64,000 nt of DNA. Source: Elioraea thermophila (ex Habib et al. 2022). GTDB taxonomy: Bacteria > Pseudomonadota > Alphaproteobacteria > Acetobacterales > Acetobacteraceae. The stretch spans positions 62,001 through 126,000 of the forward strand of contig NZ_KZ851831.1 in assembly GCF_003336755.1 (NCBI RefSeq), given 5' to 3'. Both the position numbers and the translations under genes were made by a program. Below the pieces are notes generated by a model. It was not told the origin of the DNA. It worked only from the letters and a program-made list of their open reading frames with translations, and searched no databases. Of this stretch, positions 56,003-62,348 are shown one piece after another (the stretch's first letter is position 1; each line of letters starts with the position of its first letter).

Positions 56003-57316
56003 ATGACCAAGACCCTGCTTGGTGCGGCCACGCTGACACCCGACGCGGCCGCCGCCCTCCACCCCGCCGATCTCGCCGCGCTGCTCGAACGCCGCGCGCC
56101 GAAGGAAGCCTGGGCCATCCTCGCCGCGCTTCCCCTTGCCCGGCGCGCCGAGACCTTCGGCTACCTCGAGGCCGCGACCCAGGTCGCGATCGCGGCCGAG
56201 GCCGATCTGCGCGCGCTCGCCGAGCTTCTCGCCGCGATGGACGCCGACGAGCGCGCGGACTTCTGGACCGCGCTGGACGAGGGGCTGCGCGAGAAACTCT
56301 CGCCCGCTCTTGCCGCCGCCGAACGCGAGGACATCCGCCGCCTCGCCTCCTATCCGCCCGGCACCGCCGGCGCGGTGATGACGAGCGAGTACGCGACCCT
56401 GCGGCCGGAGATGACGGCCCGCGAGGCGATCGAGGCGCTGCGCGCCCAGGCGGCGAGCAAGGAGACGATCGCCGTCGCCTACGTGCTCTCGCCGCAACGC
56501 CGCCTGCTCGGCACCGTCGCGCTCGAGGACTTGGTCGTCGCCCGCGCCGAGGAACGCGTCGAAGCGTTGATGCGGCGCGACCCGCCCTTCGTGCGCGCCG
56601 ACGACGACGCCGAGGAGGCGGCGCGACTGATCGCGCGCTACGACCTGCCGGCGATTCCGGTGATCAACGGCGGGGAGATGATGGTCGGCATCGTCACCGC
56701 CGACGACGCGATGGACGTCGCCGAGATCGAGGCCACCGAGGACATCCAGAAGGCGGGCGGCACTTCGGGCCTCGTCGTCTCCCTGCGCGACGCCTCGATC
56801 GGCCTGCTGTATCGCAAGCGCATCTCCTGGCTGATCGTGCTCGTCTTCGCCAACATCTTCTCCGGTGCCGGCATCGCCGCCTTCGAGGACGTGATCGCGG
56901 CCAATGTCGCCCTCGTCTTCTTCCTGCCCCTGCTCATCGATTCGGGCGGCAATGCGGGCAGCCAGTCGGCCACGCTGATGGTGCGCGCACTGGCCACCGG
57001 CGATGCGCAGCTCTCCGACTGGGCGCGGATGATGGGGCGGGAGATGGCTGTCGCCGCCCTGCTCGGCGGCACCATGGCGCTCGTCGTGTCGCTCATCGGC
57101 CTGGTGCGGGCGGGGCCCGAGATCGCGCTCGTGGTCGCACTCACCATGGTCTGCACGGTGATGGTGGGTTCGCTCATCGGCCTCTCGCTGCCCGTGCTGC
57201 TCTCCAGGTTCGGCTTCGACCCCGCGACCGCCTCCGCCCCACTGATCACCACCATCGCCGACGTCTCGGGGGTGCTGATCTATTTCGCGATCGCCTCCGC
57301 GCTCCTGGTCGGGTGA
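56003..57316 (+). CDS. mgtE: Magnesium transporter MgtE, first copy
   Basis: A 437-residue Mg2+ channel. The N-terminal superhelical domain (about 1-125) includes AAMDADERADFWTALDEG. Two CBS domains (about 128-250) include YPPGTAGAVMTSEYATLRPEM and YDLPAIPVINGGEMMVGIVT. A connecting helix leads to five membrane helices (about 270-437). SGGNAGSQSATLMVRALATG is the MgtE pore signature. The CBS/N unit closes the pore at high Mg2+ in characterised homologues. The ATG at 56003 is set by GGAGG within a hairpin. It is followed by a second mgtE 197 bases downstream. Confidence 0.96.
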   Translation: MTKTLLGAATLTPDAAAALHPADLAALLERRAPKEAWAILAALPLARRAETFGYLEAATQVAIAAEADLRALAELLAAMDADERADFWTALDEGLREKLSPALAAAEREDIRRLASYPPGTAGAVMTSEYATLRPEMTAREAIEALRAQAASKETIAVAYVLSPQRRLLGTVALEDLVVARAEERVEALMRRDPPFVRADDDAEEAARLIARYDLPAIPVINGGEMMVGIVTADDAMDVAEIEATEDIQKAGGTSGLVVSLRDASIGLLYRKRISWLIVLVFANIFSGAGIAAFEDVIAANVALVFFLPLLIDSGGNAGSQSATLMVRALATGDAQLSDWARMMGREMAVAALLGGTMALVVSLIGLVRAGPEIALVVALTMVCTVMVGSLIGLSLPVLLSRFGFDPATASAPLITTIADVSGVLIYFAIASALLVG

Positions 57317-57373
57317 TCGCGATGCGCGCGCAACGAACGAGGGAGGCCGGCATGGACGAGGGAAGTAGACGCA

Positions 57374-57407
57374 CGGGGGCCGCCCGCGTGGCCAGGGGCG
57401 GCCCCCG
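57374..57407 (+). terminator. Strong hairpin between the two mgtE genes
   Basis: CGGGGGCCGCCC (57374-57385) and GGGCGGCCCCCG (57396-57407) form a perfect 12-bp stem with a 10-base loop. No T-tract follows, so simple intrinsic termination is doubtful. It could end the first mgtE message with a helper factor or form part of the leader of the second mgtE. Confidence 0.5.
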
Positions 57408-57466
57408 CATGATCGCACTGGCCGACGCAGCAACCCGCCGAGACCGCCCGGAACGCGGCTGAGCCC

Positions 57467-57511
57467 TTGCGTCTCCGCCCGGGTGCGCTCGGCCCGAAGA
57501 CGGAGACGCAA
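57467..57511 (+). promoter_or_regulatory. Hairpin burying the ribosome-binding site of the second mgtE
   Basis: TTGCGTCTCCG (57467-57477) pairs perfectly with CGGAGACGCAA (57501-57511). An inner CGGG/CCCG stem (57480-57483, 57493-57496) lies in the loop. The SD, GGAG at 57502-57505, is 8 bases before the ATG at 57514 and sits inside the 3' arm. The order CTCCG-n-CCGGG...GCGC...CCC...AAG...CGGAG is shared with the element at 55955-55998, while the outer arms differ but still pair. Confidence 0.75.
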
Positions 57512-57513
57512 CG

Positions 57514-58890
57514 ATGATCCGCCCGCTCGAGAAGTCCGTCCTGACCGACTTCATCGCGCGCAAGGATGAGGAGTCCGTGCGTGCGGCACTGAAGCCCTAC
57601 CACCCCTTCGACATCGCCAACCTGATCCCGGAGCTCGCGCCCGACCACCAGGTCGCGGTTCTGCTCGCCTTGCCGGCAAAGCGCCAGGCACAGGTCTTCG
57701 GCTACCTCGACGCCGAGGAACAGCTGACCATCGTGCGCGCGCTGTCGCGCGAGGACCTTGGCCGCCTTTTCGCCGACATGGACCCGGACGAGCGCGCCGA
57801 CCTCTACAAGCGCCTGCCCGAGGCGGTGCGCGAGGCGATCCTGCCCGGGCTCGCCGCGGCCGAGCGCGAGGACGTGCGCAAGCTCGCCGCCTACCCCGAA
57901 GGTACGGTGGGGTCGGTGATGACCTCGGCCTACGCCACCCTGCCCGCAGACATCACGGTGGGCGAGGCGATCGCGCGCCTTCGCCGTGAGGCACCGAACC
58001 GCGAGACCATCTACGACGCCTATGTCGTCGACGACGCGCGCCGCATGGTCGGCGTGGTGTCGCTGCGCGACCTGTTGATGGCCTCGGACGAGACGAAGGT
58101 TGCCGAGGTGATGCGGCGCGAGGTGGTGAAGGTGGCGGCGGAGGCACCCCGCGCGGAGGCGGTGCGGCTGATTCGCGAGTACGACCTGATCGCCCTGCCC
58201 GTGATCAACGGCGGCGGCGTGATGGTCGGCATCGTCACCATCGACGACGCGATGGACGTGGCGGAGCGCGAGGAGCTCGAGCGGGTGCAGAAGTTCGGCG
58301 GCACGATCGCGCTCGGCGGCCCCGACATCGACCTGCTGAACTCGCCGTTCAAGCGCATCTACGGCGCCCGCCTGTTCTAGCTCGCGTTGCTCACCGTGTT
58401 CGGCCTGGTGACAAGCCATTTCGTCACCGCGCAGGAGGAACTGCTCGACAAGGCGATCGTGCTCGCCGCCTTCATCGCCCCCATCATCGACATGGGCGGC
58501 AACACCGGCAGCCAGACCGCGACCATGGTGATCCGGGCCATGGCGCTCGGCCAGGTCGCGCTGCGCTGGCGCGACTTTTTCACGGTGCTGAAGCGGGACT
58601 TGCCGGTAGCCGTCGCGCTCGGCGTCTCCATCGCGGTGCTCGAGGCGGTGCTGGCGTGGACGACGAAGGGTATCGGCTGGGACGTCGTCGCCGTGGTCGG
58701 GCTCTCCATGCTCGCTTGCACGGTGCTGGGCAGCCTGTTCGGCATTCTGCTTCCCTTCGCCGCGCGCGCGATCAGGCAGGACCCGGCCACGTTGTCGTCG
58801 CCGGTCATCACCTCGGTGATGGATCTCGTCGGCGTGTTCATCTACTTCGGCATCGCCTGGGCATTCCTCGGCCACCTCTTCGTCGATTGA
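57514..58890 (+). pseudogene. mgtE: Second mgtE copy, interrupted by an in-frame TAG
   Basis: One reading frame of 458 codons with TAG at 58378-58380 (codon 289). Before it are the N domain (MDPDERADLYKRLPEAVREA) and two CBS domains (YPEGTVGSVMTSAYATLP, YDLIALPVINGGGVMVGIVT). After it is the whole five-helix channel, with IIDMGGNTGSQTATMVIRA. The context is R-L-F-stop-L, whereas the first copy has R-I-S-W-L, so a TGG to TAG change is the simplest explanation. The downstream part could start at TTG 58387 or GTG 58396 and form a separate channel subunit. Pseudogene, suppressed stop, split gene and sequencing error all remain possible. Confidence 0.75.
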
Positions 58891-58897
58891 ACCCTGT

Positions 58898-58920
58898 GGG
58901 CGGCGCGGCGTGCGCCGCCC
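58898..58920 (+). terminator. Stem-loop after the second mgtE
   Basis: GGGCGGCGC and GCGCCGCCC form a perfect 9-bp stem with a 5-base loop (ggcgt), 8 bases after the mgtE stop. Only a short ttt follows about 6 bases later. It is a likely transcript end or pause before the exported-protein gene. Confidence 0.55.
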
Positions 58921-58945
58921 GCCCGCTTTGCACGGAGATCCGACC

Positions 58946-59722
58946 ATGCGTGCCACGATCGGCGCTTTCGTTCTCCTCCTCACGCCTGTTTTTCTGTTCG
59001 TTCCGCTGCAAGCCCAGGCCGGCGCCTTCGCCGTCGACGACGCCACCATTGGCACGCCGGGCGAAGTGTCGCTTGACCTCGTCGCCGGCGTCTCGGTGAA
59101 CCGCGCGCGTGAACGCGTGTTCGCCGCCACACCGGCGTACACGCTGCAAGCGATCCCGCTTCAGCTCAGCCTCGAGTTCGCACGCGAGGGGCTTGCGCGC
59201 GGCGACGAAGGGCCGAAGCGTCGCTTCTGGGGAACGGCCCTCGCCCCCGAGGCGAAGCTTCGCCTGCTCGATCTCGACGCGCACGGCCGCATCGGCCTCG
59301 CCGTCGCGACGGGCTTCTCGTGGCGCGCCTCGCTGCAGAGGCCCGGGCCGACTGAAGACGAGGACGAGGTGCCGCGTTTCCGCCGCCTCGAGAGCATCTC
59401 CGGGCTGGGCATCACGTCGTTCCGCCTCGTCGAGAGGGTCACGCTGAACCTCAACGCGGGGTTGGAGCGGGATCGCGCGGAAGGCCGGACGCAACCGCTC
59501 TGGGGTGTGGGTGCGGCCTGGGTCGCGCTGCCGGAGACGCCGCTCGGCACGACGACGCTGATCGCCGAGGCGAGCGGGACGGATCGCGGTCGTGCTGCGC
59601 TGCAGGCGGGGCTCAGGCAGACCCTGTGGGACGACAGGGTCGACCTCGATCTCGTTGTCGGGCGCAACCTGAGCGACGAGCGCGCCACCTGGCTCGTCTT
59701 CGGCGTCGCGGGCCGGTTCTGA
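58946..59722 (+). CDS. Exported, probably outer-membrane beta-barrel-like protein
   Basis: A 258-residue protein with a signal peptide (RATIGAFVLLLTPVFLFVP, cut near QAQAG). The body alternates polar and hydrophobic residues in short strands (GRIGLAVATGFSWRASL, VTLNLNAGLERD, WLVFGVAGRF) and ends in Phe, the typical barrel C-terminus. I do not recognise a specific family. Its place between mgtE and mgtC suggests a link to envelope function under changing Mg2+ (inference). Confidence 0.65.
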   Translation: MRATIGAFVLLLTPVFLFVPLQAQAGAFAVDDATIGTPGEVSLDLVAGVSVNRARERVFAATPAYTLQAIPLQLSLEFAREGLARGDEGPKRRFWGTALAPEAKLRLLDLDAHGRIGLAVATGFSWRASLQRPGPTEDEDEVPRFRRLESISGLGITSFRLVERVTLNLNAGLERDRAEGRTQPLWGVGAAWVALPETPLGTTTLIAEASGTDRGRAALQAGLRQTLWDDRVDLDLVVGRNLSDERATWLVFGVAGRF

Positions 59723-59732
59723 CCATGGGGCG

Positions 59733-59981
59733 ATGGCGTGGCGGGAGGCGGCGTGTCGTGCCGTCGCCCGCGCCAGGCTCCGCGTCGCGGAGGCGATCCT
59801 GGACCTTGCGATCGTGCTGTTGGAAGGGCGAGTGATCGGCCCGGTCGGCGGGTTGCGGCTTGCGCACCTCGCCGGCCGCGTGGCCGGGCTGCCGAAGCGA
59901 TTGCGCGCGCCCGCCCGCCTTGGGCAAGGAGCGGAAGTCACGCTGCCGGGCCGGGAGAAGAACGGTGATCGAACTCCATGA
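59733..59981 (+). CDS. Possible 82-residue small protein in the mgtC leader
   Basis: An ATG-initiated frame of 82 codons with an amphipathic Arg/Ala-rich helix followed by AILDLAIVLLEGRVIGPVGG. It overlaps the start of mgtC by 17 bases. There is no clear SD beyond GGGGCGATGG, and several frames are open here because of base composition, so it may not be real. It is noted because known mgtC leaders carry short regulatory frames. Confidence 0.25.
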   Translation: MAWREAACRAVARARLRVAEAILDLAIVLLEGRVIGPVGGLRLAHLAGRVAGLPKRLRAPARLGQGAEVTLPGREKNGDRTP

Positions 59982-60681
59982 GGTGATGCTGCGCCTGACG
60001 GTGGCACTCGCACTCGGTGCGGTAATCGGCGCCGAACGGCAGTGGCGGCAGCGCATGGCGGGGCTGCGCACCAATGCGCTGGTCGCCCTCGGCGCGGCGT
60101 CGTTCACCGTGTTCGGCCTCGTCACGCCGGGCGATGCATCGCCGACGCGAGTCGCCGCCCAGGTCGTGTCGGGGATCGGCTTCCTCGGCGCCGGCGTCAT
60201 CCTGCGCGAGGGGCTGAACGTGCGGGGGTTGAACACCGCCGCCACGCTGTGGTGTTCGGCCGCGGTCGGCGTGTTCGCCGGCGCGGGCGCCCTGCTCCCC
60301 GCCGCAGGCGCGACGCTGCTCGTCGTGCTCGGCAACCTCTTCCTTCGCCCGCTCGTGCGGCTGATCGACCGCCAGCCACAAGCGGGCTCGGAGGTCGACC
60401 ACCATTACGTCGTCGAACTCGTCTGCAAGTCCTCGAAGGAGGCGCACATCCGCGCGCTGCTGTTGCAGGCGGTGGCGGCCTCGGATGTGCGGCTGCGTCG
60501 CCTCGAGAGCCAGGACCTCGGCGCGGCGGCGGAAGGGGCGGCGGAGCGCGTGGCGGTGACGGCGGAGATCGTCGCGCCGGGGCGGCGCGAGGCCTGGCTT
60601 GAGGAGCTGGTCGGGCGGATTTCGCTCGAGCCCTCGGTGAGCCGGGCGGGGTGGACGGAGAAGCGCGGCGAAGGCGGGTGA
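59965..60681 (+). CDS. mgtC: MgtC/SapB-family membrane protein
   Basis: A 238-residue protein. The N-terminal four to five helices contain LGAVIGAERQWRQRMAGLRT, VALGAASFTVFGLV and VVSGIGFLGAGVILREG, the core MgtC motifs. The C-terminal cytosolic part (about 150-238) is an ACT-like domain found in longer members. In pathogens MgtC is made at low Mg2+ and restrains ATP synthase. The GTG start follows GGGAGAAG. Its presence after two mgtE genes argues for a local Mg2+ response unit. Confidence 0.9.
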   Translation: MIELHEVMLRLTVALALGAVIGAERQWRQRMAGLRTNALVALGAASFTVFGLVTPGDASPTRVAAQVVSGIGFLGAGVILREGLNVRGLNTAATLWCSAAVGVFAGAGALLPAAGATLLVVLGNLFLRPLVRLIDRQPQAGSEVDHHYVVELVCKSSKEAHIRALLLQAVAASDVRLRRLESQDLGAAAEGAAERVAVTAEIVAPGRREAWLEELVGRISLEPSVSRAGWTEKRGEGG

Positions 60682-60718
60682 GTGGGCCGTGGCGCTTCGC
60701 CCCTTTGCCACCTTACCC

Positions 60719-60746
60719 CTTTGGCGCTTTCGCACTTTGGCGCTTT
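60719..60746. repeat. 12-bp direct repeat CTTTGGCGCTTT
   Basis: Two exact copies (60719-60730 and 60735-60746) separated by 4 bases, in the 149-base convergent gap between mgtC and the dnd genes. The stretch is richer in T on one strand than the region around it. It may mark the edge of an inserted segment or be a terminator-like or binding site; its role is unknown. Confidence 0.45.
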
Positions 60747-60830
60747 GGGCCGTCGCCCGGCCGCGCCGGTTCGGGCCTTGCGTCATGGAGGCTACGCCGC
60801 CCGCATACCGGAACCGGACGCACGCAGGGC

Positions 60831-62348
60831 TCAACGCCACACGACGACGCGACGCGCGGCTTCCCCCATCTTCACCCAGGCCTCGCCGCGACCGAGCGTG
60901 GCCACATTCGCCCCTTTCCCGAACAGTCGCTCCACCGATTTGGCCTTCGCGTTGGTCTGGAAGGAGAGGATGAGCCCCATGTCGGCGAGGAAGTCGGCGT
61001 CGGCGGCATCGAAATCGTCCGGCCGCTGGCTGATCAGCATCACAGCCCCACCGCGTGAGCGGGAGACACGGAGAAGGTGACCGACAGCGCCGAGGTGGGT
61101 TTCGAGAACGTTGTGGGCCTCGTCGATGACGAACATGACCCTGAGCGCCCGGTTGCCCTCGGCGTCGGCCGGCGCATCGCCAAGCTCGCTGAGATGCCGG
61201 TTCAGGGCCTCCGCGATCAGGGTGACCACGCTGACGCGAACGCTCTGTGACAACGCGTCCGGCAACTGGATGATCCAGGAGCGTCGGAAGAACTCCGCCG
61301 GCGAGAGGCTCGGCTCGAACAAGGGCAAGCGGCAGAGTCCGTCCAGAGTGTTCGTCGCGCCGTCCGGATTACGGCCTTGCTCATCATACAGAGCACGCAA
61401 TGAATTCCGCACGTGCTCCAGCGTGCATGGCACGTGGGCACGGAGCGCTCGCTCAGCCGCCTCCACGAAAAGGTTTTTCTGAGTGGGGCCGAAGCCGGAG
61501 CCCTTCAGCGCACTCAGCATGTCGCAGAGCTTCTGGGCGGCAATGGTGATCTCGTTCTGGCTCCGGTCGGAAAGGTGCAGGACATCGAGGGGGATCGGCG
61601 CCGTTCGCGGCGACACGACACTGGCACCGAGCAGGCGGTCGAGAGCCTTGTCCGGCTGCGTGAGGTCGGCCTTGAGGTCGAAGACGATGACCGGCACGCC
61701 CGTGGCTTCGTGAAGGGCACGCAGGAGGGTGATGGCGGTCGTCGTCTTGCCTTTGCCGGAGGCGCCCATCAGAGCGGAATGAGGGGCGCTGCCCTTGGCG
61801 TTCACCGCCCACACCACCCTCTCGCCCGTTGCCGCATCCTCACCGATCGGGACCGAGACGGCCGCCGGAACGCTCGTCCTGTCGAGCCCAACGCCGCCTC
61901 GGGAAGTATATCCTTCCGCAGGAAGACGCGCCAACTCAGCGAGCTTGGCGACGAAGGTGCTGAGATCCCCCTTCGCGTCTTCCCAATCCTGCATCAGCAG
62001 GGTGGCACCACGCCCCCAATGCCGGGCGATCAATTTCTTGAAGTCGGCAAGGGTGAGATCGTCTTTCCCCGCTGCCTCCGACACGATTGCCAGCCACGCC
62101 GCCGCATCGGCAGTGTCGCGGAACAGTTGCTGGCCCCTGATCGGGGTGGCGGGATCGTCTTCGCCATCTTCCTGCGGCGGCGAGTCAGGGAGCGAGAGGG
62201 AGCGCGCGATGGCCAAGCGGGCGGCGAAATAGCGGTGCTTGTAACCGAAACGACGCAGCAGCTCGGAGCATTTGGCGTCGGCCGCCCGTGTCGTCTGGTA
62301 TTGCGCGCCCAAAACGTCGACGACGGTGATGGCCATGGGTTCCCCCAT
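60831..62348 (-). CDS. dndE: DndE fused to a HerA/DUF87-type ATPase
   Basis: A 505-residue protein. Residues about 15-140 form a DndE domain (YQTTRAADAKCSELLRRFGY, then AARLAIARSLSLP, IRGQQLF and DLSTFVAKLAELARLP). DndE binds DNA in the phosphorothioation complex. From about residue 165 a P-loop ATPase follows: Walker A GASGKGKTT at 195-203, Walker B MFVIDEAH at 405-412, and RSRGGAVMLISQRPDD, the sensor region of HerA/FtsK-type pumps. Fusions of this type have been named DndEi. The ATG overlaps the stop of dndD (TGATG), so the two are coupled. Base composition is less GC-rich than the flank. Confidence 0.82.
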   Translation of the reverse strand: MGEPMAITVVDVLGAQYQTTRAADAKCSELLRRFGYKHRYFAARLAIARSLSLPDSPPQEDGEDDPATPIRGQQLFRDTADAAAWLAIVSEAAGKDDLTLADFKKLIARHWGRGATLLMQDWEDAKGDLSTFVAKLAELARLPAEGYTSRGGVGLDRTSVPAAVSVPIGEDAATGERVVWAVNAKGSAPHSALMGASGKGKTTTAITLLRALHEATGVPVIVFDLKADLTQPDKALDRLLGASVVSPRTAPIPLDVLHLSDRSQNEITIAAQKLCDMLSALKGSGFGPTQKNLFVEAAERALRAHVPCTLEHVRNSLRALYDEQGRNPDGATNTLDGLCRLPLFEPSLSPAEFFRRSWIIQLPDALSQSVRVSVVTLIAEALNRHLSELGDAPADAEGNRALRVMFVIDEAHNVLETHLGAVGHLLRVSRSRGGAVMLISQRPDDFDAADADFLADMGLILSFQTNAKAKSVERLFGKGANVATLGRGEAWVKMGEAARRVVVWR

